64,000 nucleotides of DNA, taken from Prosopocoilus inquinatus (lineage: Eukaryota > Arthropoda > Insecta > Coleoptera > Lucanidae). The notes under the pieces were generated by a model. It made no database searches. It had not been told where the DNA came from and worked only from the letters and a program-made list of their open reading frames with translations. Shown one piece after another: positions 38,561-50,138 of this stretch. A program made the translations under genes and the position numbers. Position 1 is the first letter of the stretch. Every line of letters starts with the position of its first letter. The stretch spans positions 16,523,806-16,587,805 of the forward strand of contig CM069875.1 in assembly GCA_036172665.1 (NCBI GenBank), given 5' to 3'.

Positions 38561-41500
38561 GTTGTTTCGTTTAAAACTATTTCCAGCTTCTGCTGCGTCC
38601 GAGAACTTTGTATCTCACATCAGAGTTACTGGAGTCCATTCAAACGTCAAATAACATGATAGATGAGTAAGGATCGATTAGATACATCACAGGAACAACG
38701 CTAATACGTGTTGTTTCGTTTAAAACTATTTCCAGCTTCTGCTGCGTCCGAAAACATCGTAATTCACATCAGAGTAACTTGAGTCCATCGAAACGTCAAA
38801 TAACATGTTAGATAAGTAAGGATCTATTAGATACATCACAGGAACAACGCTAATGCGTGTTGTTTCGTTTAAAACTATTTCCAGCTTCTGCTGCGTCCGA
38901 AAATTTCGTATCTCACATCAGAGATACTGGAGTCCATCGAAACGTCAAATAACATAGTAGCTAAGTAAGGATCGATTAGATACATCACAGGAACAACGCT
39001 AATACGTGTTGTTTCGTTCAAAACTATTTCCAGCTTCTGCTGCGTCCAAAAACTTTGTATCTCACATCAGAGTTACTGGAGTCCATCCAAACGTAAAATA
39101 ACATGATAGATGAGTAAGGATCGATTAGATACATCACAGGAACATCGCTAATGCGTGTTGTTTCGTTTAAAACTATTTCCAGCTTCTGCTGCGTCCGAAA
39201 ACATCGTATCTCACATCAGAGTAACTTGAGTCCATCGAAACGTCAAATAACATGTTAGATAAGTAAGGATCTATTAGATACATCACAGGAACAACGCTAA
39301 TGCGTGTTGTTTCGTTTAAAACTATTTCCAGCTTCTGCTGCGTCCGAAAATTTCGTATATCACATCAGAGATACTGGAGTCCATCCAAACGTCAAATAAC
39401 ATGATAGATGAGTAAGGATCGATTAGATACATCACAGGAACAACGCTAATACGTGTTGTTTCGTTTAAAACTATTTCCAGCTCCTGCTGCGTCCAAAAAC
39501 TTCGTATCTCACATCAGAGTTACTAGAGTCCATCGAAACCTCAAATAACATGATAGATGAGTAAGGATCGATTAGATACATCACAGGAACAACGCTAATG
39601 CGTGTTGTTTCATTTAAAACTATTTCCAGCTTCAGCTGCGTCCGAGAACTTCGTATCTCACATCAAAGTTACTGGAGTCCATCGAAACGCCAAATAACAT
39701 GATAGATGAGTAAGGATCGATTAGATACATCACAGGAACAACGCTAATGCGTGTTGTTTCGTTTAAAACTATTTCCAGCTTCTGCTGCGTCCGAGAACTT
39801 CGTATCTCACGTCAGGGTTACTGGAGTCCATCCAAACGTCAAATAACATGATAGATAAGTAAGGATCGATTAGATACATCACAGGAACAACGCTAATGCG
39901 TGTTGTTTCGTTTAAAACTATTTCCAGCTTCTGCTGCGTCCGAAAATTTCGTTTCTCACATTAGAGTTACTGGAGTCCATCGAAACGTCAAATAACATGA
40001 TAGATGAGTAAGGATCGATTAGATACATCACAGGAACAACGCTAATACGTGTTGTTTCATTTAAAATTATTTCCAGCTTCAGCTGCGTCCGAGAACTTCG
40101 TATCTCACATCAAAGTTACTGGAGTCCATCGAAACGCCAAATAACATGATAGATGAGTAAGGATCGATTAGATACATCACAGGAACAACGCTAATGCGTG
40201 TTGTTTCATTTAAAACTATTTCCAGCTTCTGCTGCGTCCGATAATTTCGTATCTCACTTCAGAGTTACTGGAGCCCATCCAAACGTCAAATAACATGATA
40301 GATGAGTAAGGATCGATTAGATACATCACAGGAACAACGCTAATACGTGTTGTTTCGTTTAAAACTATTTCCAGCTTCTACTGCGTCCGAAAACGTCGTA
40401 TCTCACATCAAAATTACTGGAGTCCATCGAAACGTCAAATAACATAGTAGCTAAATAAGGATCGATTAGATACGTCACAGGAACAACGCTAATACGTGTT
40501 GTTTCGTTTAAAACTATTTCCAGCTCCTGCTGCTTCCAAAAACTTCGTATCTCATTTCAGAGTTACTAGAGTCCATCGAAACGTCAAATAACATGATAGA
40601 TGAGTAAGGATCGATTAGATACATCACAGGAACAACGCTAATGCGTGTTGTTTCATTTAAAACTATTTCCAGCTTCAGCTGCGTCCGAGTATTTCGTATC
40701 TCACTTCAGAGTTACTGGAGCCCATCCAAACGTCAAATAACATGATAGATGAGTAAGGATCGATTAGATACATCACAGGAACAAGGCTAATACGTGTTGT
40801 TTCGTTTAAAACTATTTCCAGCTTCTGCTGCGTCCGAGAACTTTGTATCTCACATCAGAGTTACTGGAGTCCATTCAAACGTCAAATAACATGATAGATG
40901 AGTAAGGATCGATTAGATACATCACAGGAACAACGCTAATACGTGTTGTTTCGTTTAAAACTATTTCCAGCTTCTGCTGCGTCCGAAAACATCGTAATTC
41001 ACATCAGAGTAACTTGAGTCCATCGAAACGTCAAATAACATGTTAGATAAGTAAGGATCTATTAGATACATCACAGGAACAACGCTAATGCGTGTTGTTT
41101 CGTTTAAAACTATTTCCAGCTTCTGCTGCGTCCGAAAATTTCGTATCTCACATCAGAGATACTGGAGTCCATCGAAACGTCAAATAACATAGTAGCTAAG
41201 TAAGGATCGATTAGATACATCACAGGAACAACGCTAATACGTGTTGTTTCGTTCAAAACTATTTCCAGCTTCTGCTGCGTCCAAAAACTTTGTATCTCAC
41301 ATCAGAGTTACTGGAGTCCATCCAAACGTAAAATAACATGATAGATGAGTAAGGATCGATTAGATACATCACAGGAACATCGCTAATGCGTGTTGTTTCG
41401 TTTAAAACTATTTCCAGCTTCTGCTGCGTCCGAAAACATCGTATCTCACATCAGAGTAACTTGAGTCCATCGAAACGTCAAATAACATGTTAGATAAGTA

Positions 41501-42685
41501 AGGATCTATTAGATACATCACAGGAACAACGCTAATGCGTGTTGTTTCGTTTAAAACTATTTCCAGCTTCTGCTGCGTCCGAAAATTTCGTATATCACAT
41601 CAGAGATACTGGAGTCCATCCAAACGTCAAATAACATGATAGATGAGTAAGGATCGATTAGATACATCACAGGAACAACGCTAATACGTGTTGTTTCGTT
41701 TAAAACTATTTCCAGCTCCTGCTGCGTCCAAAAACTTCGTATCTCACATCAGAGTTACTAGAGTCCATCGAAACCTCAAATAACATGATAGATGAGTAAG
41801 GATCGATTAGATACATCACAGGAACAACGCTAATGCGTGTTGTTTCATTTAAAACTATTTCCAGCTTCAGCTGCGTCCGAGAACTTCGTATCTCACATCA
41901 AAGTTACTGGAGTCCATCGAAACGCCAAATAACATGATAGATGAGTAAGGATCGATTAGATACATCACAGGAACAACGCTAATGCGTGTTGTTTCGTTTA
42001 AAACTATTTCCAGCTTCTGCTGCGTCCGAGAACTTCGTATCTCACGTCAGGGTTACTGGAGTCCATCCAAACGTCAAATAACATGATAGATAAGTAAGGA
42101 TCGATTAGATACATCACAGGAACAACGCTAATGCGTGTTGTTTCGTTTAAAACTATTTCCAGCTTCTGCTGCGTCCGTAAATTTCGTTTCTCACATTAGA
42201 GTTACTGGAGTCCATCGAAACGTCAAATAACATGATAGATGAGTAAGGATCGATTAGATACATCACAGGAACAACGCTAATACGTGTTGTTTCATTTAAA
42301 ATTATTTCCAGCTTCAGCTGCGTCCGAGAACTTCGTATCTCACATCAAAGTTACTGGAGTCCATCGAAACGCCAAATAACATGATAGATGAGTAAGGATC
42401 GATTAGATACATCACAGGAACAACGCTAATGCGTGTTGTTTCATTTAAAACTATTTCCAGCTTCTGCTGCGTCCGATAATTTCGTATCTCACTTCAGAGT
42501 TACTGGAGCCCATCCAAACGTCAAATAACATGATAGATGAGTAAGGATCGATTAGATACATCACAGGAACAACGCTAATACGTGTTGTTTCGTTTAAAAC
42601 TATTTCCAGCTTCTACTGCGTCCGAAAACGTCGTATCTCACATCAAAATTACTGGAGTCCATCGAAACGTCAAATAACATGATAG
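38216..42685 (+). repeat. Nearly perfect 15-monomer (2235-bp) tandem duplication
   Basis: Left unit about 38216-40450, right unit about 40451-42685. Markers are 2235 bp apart: the rare CATCGTAATTCACATC (38757 and 40992), the CACGTCAGGGTTACTGG monomer (39744 and 41979) and CGAAACCTCAAATAAC (39533 and 41768). I noticed very few differences, one being GTCCGAAAATTTCG in the left unit against GTCCGTAAATTTCG in the right (about 42175). This is the cleanest direct duplication of this length in the window. Part of the same series occurs a third time 11801 bp further on, from about 52.74 kb. Confidence 0.92.
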
Positions 42686-42724
42686 ATGAGTAAGGATCGA
42701 TTAGATACATCACAGGAACAACGC

Positions 42725-42947
42725 TAATACGTGTTGCTTCGTTTAAAACTATTTCCAGCTCCTGCTGCGCCCAAAATCTTTGTATCTCACATCAGAGTTA
42801 CTGGAGTCCATCCAAACGTCAAATAACATGTTAGATAAGAAAGGATCGTTTAGATACATCACACATCAGAGTTACTGGAGTCCGTCCAAACGTCAAATAA
42901 CATGATAGATGAGTAAGGATCGATTAGATACATCACATGAACAACGC
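42725..42947 (+). repeat. Fused monomer with 75-bp deletion
   Basis: The distance between consecutive monomer starts is 223 bp, which is 149 + 74. At 42855-42868 the sequence runs GATACATCACACATCAGAG, so CATCACAGGAAC of one monomer is joined to CTCACATCAGAG of the next, with CA shared. The intact relative at 45736-45860 keeps the missing 75 bp. Offsets to that relative change from 2905 to 2980 across the junction. The end is out of register, so a short-homology or slippage event is more likely than ordinary unequal crossing-over. Confidence 0.93.
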
Positions 42948-45900
42948 TAATATGTGTTGTTTCGTTTAAAACTATTTCCAGCTGCTGCTGCGTCCGAAAA
43001 TTTCGTATCTCACATTGGTGTTACTGGAGTCCATCGAAACGTCAAATAACATAGTAGCTAAGTAAGGATCGATTAGATACATCACAGGAACAACGCTAAT
43101 ACGTGTTGTTTCGTTCAAAACTATTTCCAGCTTCTGCTGCGTCCAAGAACTTTGTATCTCACATCAGAGTTACTGGAGTCCATCCAAAAGTAAAATAACA
43201 TGATAGATGAGTAAGGATCGATTAGATACATCACAGGAACAACGCTAATGCGTGTTGTTTCGTTTAAAACTATTTCCAGCTTCAGATGCGTCCGAGAACT
43301 TCGTATCTCACTTCAGAGTTACTGGAGCCCATCCAAACGTCAAATAACATGATAGATGAGTAAGGATCGATTAGATACATCACAGGAACAACGCTAATAC
43401 GTGTTGTTTCATTTAAAACTATTTCCAGCTTCTGCTGCGTCCGAAAACGTCGTATCTCACATCAAAATTACTGGAGTCCATCGAAACGTCAAATAACATA
43501 GTAGCTAAGTAAGGATCGATTAGATACATCACAGGAACAACGCTAATACGTGTTGCTTTGTTTAAAACTATTTCCAGCTCCTGCTGCGCCCAAAAACTTT
43601 GTATCTCACATCAGAGTTACTGGAGTCCATCCAAACGTCAAATAACATGTTAGATAAGTAAGGATCGTTTAGATACATCACAGGAACAACGCTAATACGT
43701 GTTGTTTCGTTCAAAACTATTTCCAGCTTCTGCTGCGTCCGAGAACTTTGTATCTCACATCAGAGTTACTGGAGTCCGTCCAAACGTTAAATAACATGAT
43801 AGATGAGTAAGGATCGATTAGATACATCACAGGAACAACGTTAATATGTGTTGTTTCGTTGAAAACTATTTCCAGCTGCTGCTGCGTCCGAAAATTTCGT
43901 ATCTCACATTAGAGTTACTGGAGTCCATCGAAACGTCAAATAACATAGTAGCTAAGTAAGGATCGATTAGATACATCACAGGAACAACGCTAATACGTGT
44001 TGTTTCGTTCAAAACTATTTCCAGCTTCTGCTGCGTCCAAGAACTTTGTATCTCACATCAGAGTTACTGGAGTCCATCCAAACGTAAAATAACATGATAG
44101 ATGAGTAAGGATCGATTAGATACATCACAGGAACAACGCTAATGCGTGTTGTTTCATTTAAAACTATTTCCAGCTTCTGCTGCGTCCGATAATTTCGTAT
44201 CTCACATCAGAGTTACTGGAGTCAATTCAAACGTCAAATAACATGATAGATGAGTAAGGATCGATTAGATACATCACAGGAACAACGCTAATGCGTGTTG
44301 TTTCGTTTAAAACTATTTCCAGCTTCAGATGCGTCCGAGAACTTCGTATCTCACTTCAGAGTTACTGGAGCCCATCCAAACGTCAAATAACATGATAGAT
44401 GAGTAAGGATCGATTAGATACATCACAGGAACAACGCTAATACGTGTTGTTTCATTTAAAACTATTTCCAGCTTCTGCTGCGTCCGAAAACGTCGTATCT
44501 CACATCAAAATTACTGGAGTCCATCGAAACGTCAAATAACATAGTAGCTAAGTAAGGATCGATTAGATACATCACAGGAACAACGCTAATACGTGTTGCT
44601 TCGTTTAAAACTATTTCCAGCTCCTGCTGCGCCCAAAAACTTTGTATCTCACATCAGAGTTACTGGAGTCCATCCAAACGTCAAATAACATGTTAGATAA
44701 GTAAGGATCGTTTAGATACATCACAGGAACAACGCTAATACGTGTTGTTTCGTTCAAAACTATTTCCAGCTTCTGCTGCGTCCGAGAACTTTGTATCTCA
44801 CATCAGAGTTACTGGAGTCCGTCCAAACGTTAAATAACATGATAGATGAGTAAGGATCGATTAGATACATCACAGGAACAACGTTAATATGTGTTGTTTC
44901 GTTTAAAACTATTTCCAGCTGCTGCTGCGTCCGAAAATTTCGTATCTCACATTAGAGTTACTGGAGTCCATCGAAACGTCAAATAACATAGTAGCTAAGT
45001 AAGGATCGATTAGATACATCACAGGAACAACGCTAATACGTGTTGTTTCGTTCAAAACTATTTCCAGCTTCTGCTGCGTCCAAAAACTTTGTATCTCACA
45101 TCAGATTTACTGGAGTCCGTCCAAACGTTAAATAACATGATAGATGAGTAAGGATCGATTAGATACATCACAGGAACAACGCTAATACGTGTTGTTTCAT
45201 TTAAAATTATTTCCAGCTTCAGCTGCGTCCGAGAACTTCGTATCTCACATCAAAGTTACTGGAGTCCATCGAAACGCCAAATAACATGATAGATGAGTAA
45301 GGATCGATTAGATACATCACAGGAACAACGCTAATGCGTGTTGTTTCATTTAAAACTATTTCCAGCTTCTGCTGCGTCCGATAATTTCGTATCTCACTTC
45401 AGAGTTACTGGAGCCCATCCAAACGTCAAATAACATGATAGATGAGTAAGGATCGATTAGATACATCACAGGAACAACGCTAATACGTGTTGTTTCGTTT
45501 AAAACTATTTCCAGCTTCTACTGCGTCCGAAAACGTCGTATCTCACATCAAAATTACTGGAGTCCATCGAAACGTCAAATAACATAGTAGCTAAATAAGG
45601 ATCGATTAGATACGTCACAGGAACAACGCTAATACGTGTTGCTTCGTTTAAAACTATTTCCAGCTCCTGCTGCGCCCAAAATCTTTGTATCTCACATCAG
45701 AGTTACTGGAGTCCATCCAAACGTCAAATAACATGTTAGATAAGAAAGGATCGTTTAGATACATCACAGGAACAACGCTAATACGTGTTGTTTCGTTCAA
45801 AACTATTTCCAGCTTCTGCTGCGTCCGAGAACTTTGTATCTCACATCAGAGTTACTGGAGTCCGTCCAAACGTCAAATAACATGATAGATGAGTAAGGAT

Positions 45901-48900
45901 CGATTAGATACATCACATGAACAACGCTAATATGTGTTGTTTCGTTTAAAACTATTTCCAGCTGCTGCTGCGTCCGAAAATTTCGTATCTCACATTGGTG
46001 TTACTGGAGTCCATCGAAACGTCAAATAACATAGTAGCTAAGTAAGGATCGATTAGATACATCACAGGAACAACGCTAATACGTGTTGTTTCGTTCAAAA
46101 CTATTTCCAGCTTCTGCTGCGTCCAAGAACTTTGTATCTCACATCAGAGTTACTGGAGTCCATCCAAAAGTAAAATAACATGATAGATGAGTAAGGATCG
46201 ATTAGATACATCACAGGAACAACGCTAATGCGTGTTGTTTCGTTTAAAACTATTTCCAGCTTCAGATGCGTCCGAGAACTTCGTATCTCACTTCAGAGTT
46301 ACTGGAGCCCATCCAAACGTCAAATAACATGATAGATGAGTAAGGATCGATTAGATACATCACAGGAACAACGCTAATACGTGTTGTTTCATTTAAAACT
46401 ATTTCCAGCTTCTGCTGCGTCCGAAAACGTCGTATCTCACATCAAAATTACTGGAGTCCATCGAAACGTCAAATAACATAGTAGCTAAGTAAGGATCGAT
46501 TAGATACATCACAGGAACAACGCTAATACGTGTTGCTTTGTTTAAAACTATTTCCAGCTCCTGCTGCGCCCAAAAACTTTGTATCTCACATCAGAGTTAC
46601 TGGAGTCCATCCAAACGTCAAATAACATGTTAGATAAGTAAGGATCGTTTAGATACATCACAGGAACAACGCTAATACGTGTTGTTTCGTTCAAAACTAT
46701 TTCCAGCTTCTGCTGCGTCCGAGAACTTTGTATCTCACATCAGAGTTACTGGAGTCCGTCCAAACGTTAAATAACATGATAGATGAGTAAGGATCGATTA
46801 GATACATCACAGGAACAACGTTAATATGTGTTGTTTCGTTTAAAACTATTTCCAGCTGCTGCTGCGTCCGAAAATTTCGTATCTCACATTAGAGTTACTG
46901 GAGTCCCTCGAAACGTCAAATAACATAGTAGCTAAGTAAGGATCGATTAGATACATCACAGGAACAACGCTAATACGTGTTGTTTCGTTCAAAACTATTT
47001 CCAGCTTCTGCTGCGTCCAAAAACTTTGTATCTCACATCAGAGTTACTGGAGTCCATCCACACGTAAAATAACATGATAGATGAGTAAGGATCGATTAGA
47101 TACATCACAGGAACATCGCTAGTGCGTGTTGTTTCGTTTAAAACTATTTCCAGCTTCTGCTGCGTCCGAAAACATCGTATCTCACATCAGAGATACTGGA
47201 GTCCATCGAAACGTCAAATAACATGTTAGATGAGTAAGGATCGATTAGATACATCACAGGAACAACGCTAATGCGTGTTGTTTCGTTTAAAACTATTTCC
47301 AGCTTCTGCTGCGTCCGAAAATTTCGTATCTCACATCAGAGATACTGGAGTCCATCCAAACGTCAAATAACATGATAGATGAGTAAGGATCGATTAGATA
47401 CATCACAGGAACAACGCTAATACGTGTTGTTTCGTTTAAAACTATTTCCAGCTCCTGCTGCGTCCAAAAACTTCGTATCTCACATCAGAGATACTGGAGT
47501 CCATCCAAACGTCAAATAACATGATAGATGAGTAAGGATCGATTAGATACATCACAGGAACAACGCTAATACGTGTTGTTTCGTTTAAAACTATTTCCAG
47601 CTTCAGCTGCGTCCGAGAACTTCGTATCTCACATCAAAGTTACTGGAGTCCATCGAAACGCCAAATAACATGATAGATGAGTAAGGATCGATTAGATACA
47701 TCACAGGAACAACGCTAATACGTGTTGTTTCGTTTAAAACTATTTACAGCTTCTGCTGCGTCCGAAAACGTCGTATCTCACATCAGAGCTACTGGAGTCC
47801 ATCGAAACGCCAAATAACATGATAGATGAGTAAGGATCGATTAGATACATTACAGTAACAACGCTAATACGTGTTGTTTCGTTTAAAACTATTTCCAGCT
47901 CCTGCTGCGTCCAAAAACTTCGTATCTCACATCAGAGCTACTTTAGTCAATCGAAACGCCAAATAACATGATAGATGAGTAAGGATCGATTAGATACATC
48001 ACATGAACAACGCTAATATGTGTTGTTTCGTTTAAAACTATTTCCAGCTGCTGCTGCGTCCGAAAATTTCGTATCTCACATTGGTGTTACTGGAGTCCAT
48101 CGAAACGTCAAATAACATAGTAGCTAAGTAAGGATCGATTAGATACATCACAGGAACAACGCTAATACGTGTTGTTTCGTTCAAAACTATTTCCAGCTTC
48201 TGCTGCGTCCAAGAACTTTGTATCTCACATCAGAGTTACTGGAGTCCATCCAAACGTAAAATAACATGATAGATGAGTAAGGATCGATTAGATACATCAC
48301 AGGAACAACGCTAATGCGTGTTGTTTCATTTAAAACTATTTCCAGCTTCTGCTGCGTCCGATAATTTCGTATCTCACATCAGAGTTACTGGAGTCAATTC
48401 AAACGTCAAATAACATGATAGATGAGTAAGGATCGATTAGATACATCACAGGAACAACGCTAATGCGTGTTGTTTCGTTTAAAACTATTTCCAGCTTCAG
48501 ATGCGTCCGAGAACTTCGTATCTCACTTCAGAGTTACTGGAGCCCATCCAAACGTCAAATAACATGATAGATGAGTAAGGATCGATTAGATACATCACAG
48601 GAACAACGCTAATACGTGTTGTTTCATTTAAAACTATTTCCAGCTTCTGCTGCGTCCGAAAACGTCGTATCTCACATCAAAATTACTGGAGTCCATCGAA
48701 ACGTCAAATAACATAGTAGCTAAGTAAGGATCGATTAGATACATCACAGGAACAACGCTAATACGTGTTGCTTCGTTTAAAACTATTTCCAGCTCCTGCT
48801 GCGCCCAAAAACTTTGTATCTCACATCAGAGTTACTGGAGTCCATCCAAACGTCAAATAACATGTTAGATAAGTAAGGATCGTTTAGATACATCACAGGA

Positions 48901-50138
48901 ACAACGCTAATACGTGTTGTTTCGTTCAAAACTATTTCCAGCTTCTGCTGCGTCCGAGAACTTTGTATCTCACATCAGAGTTACTGGAGTCCGTCCAAAC
49001 GTTAAATAACATGATAGATGAGTAAGGATCGATTAGATACATCACAGGAACAACGTTAATATGTGTTGTTTCGTTTAAAACTATTTCCAGCTGCTGCTGC
49101 GTCCGAAAATTTCGTATCTCACATTAGAGTTACTGGAGTCCATCGAAACGTCAAATAACATAGTAGCTAAGTAAGGATCGATTAGATACATCACAGGAAC
49201 AACGCTAATACGTGTTGTTTCGTTCAAAACTATTTCCAGCTTCTGCTGCGTCCAAAAACTTTGTATCTCACATCAGAGTTACTGGAGTCCATCCACACGT
49301 AAAATAACATGATAGATGAGTAAGGATCGATTAGATACATCACAGGAACATCGCTAGTGCGTGTTGTTTCGTTTAAAACTATTTCCAGCTTCTGCTGCGT
49401 CCGAAAACATCGTATCTCACATCAGAGATACTGGAGTCCATCGAAACGTCAAATAACATGTTAGATGAGTAAGGATCGATTAGATACATCACAGGAACAA
49501 CGCTAATGCGTGTTGTTTCGTTTAAAACTATTTCCAGCTTCTGCTGCGTCCGAAAATTTCGTATCTCACATCAGAGATACTGGAGTCCATCCAAACGTCA
49601 AATAACATGATAGATGAGTAAGGATCGATTAGATACATCACAGGAACAACGCTAATACGTGTTGTTTCGTTTAAAACTATTTCCAGCTCCTGCTGCGTCC
49701 AAAAACTTCGTATCTCACATCAGAGATACTGGAGTCCATCCAAACGTCAAATAACATGATAGATGAGTAAGGATCGATTAGATACATCACAGGAACAACG
49801 CTAATACGTGTTGTTTCGTTTAAAACTATTTCCAGCTTCAGCTGCGTCCGAGAACTTCGTATCTCACATCAAAGTTACTGGAGTAGATACATCACAGGAA
49901 CAACGCTAATACGTGTTGTTTCGTTTAAAACTATTTCCAGCTCCTGCTGCGTCCAAAAACTTCGTATCTCACATCAGAGATACTGGAGTCCATCCAAACG
50001 TCAAATAACATGATAGATGAGTAAGGATCGATTAGATACATCACAGGAACAACGCTAATACGTGTTGTTTCGTTTAAAACTATTTCCAGCTTCAGCTGCG
50101 TCCGAGAACTTCGTATCTCACATCAAAGTTACTGGAGT
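42871..50138 (+). repeat. Zone of nested 7-, 14-, 15- and 20-monomer repeats
   Basis: GTTACTGGAG after the fusion at 42871 recurs at 45851 (20 x 149), with agreement for about 1150 bp. TTCAGATGCG at 43281 recurs at 44324 (7 x 149). CATCACATGAAC near 45913 recurs near 47999 (14 x 149). TTCAGATGCG at 46261 recurs at 48496 (15 x 149), together with CACACGTAAAATAAC and ATCGCTAGTGCG at the same spacing. The GTCAATTCAAACG monomer at 44221 recurs at 48393 (28 x 149). A CACATTGGTGTTACTGG variant marks the blocks at about 43013, 45993 and 48079. No block extends cleanly across the whole zone, so I read it as overlapping rounds of duplication. Confidence 0.8.
49631..50138 (+). repeat. Out-of-register 254-bp tandem duplication
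   Basis: AGATACATCACAGG at 49631 recurs at 49885, only 254 bp on (2 x 149 - 44). The junction reads TTACTGGAGTAGATACATC: the monomer is cut after CTGGAG and joined to TAGATAC, so 44 bp from CCATCGAAACG to GGATCGAT are missing. The two units hold the same pair of monomers (GAGATACTGG, then CAAAGTTACTGG). Every other direct duplication that I mapped is a whole number of monomers. This one therefore needs a break and join at a non-homologous position, with at most a base or two shared. Confidence 0.93.

Noticed and set aside
45685..45885. Open reading frame of 66 codons (and its identical copy at 54730-54930)
   Set aside because: It lies wholly inside satellite monomers, exists only because one TAA was mutated, has no recognisable domain, and its translation repeats the same monomer-derived motifs twice. 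Identity of the two copies is explained by block duplication.
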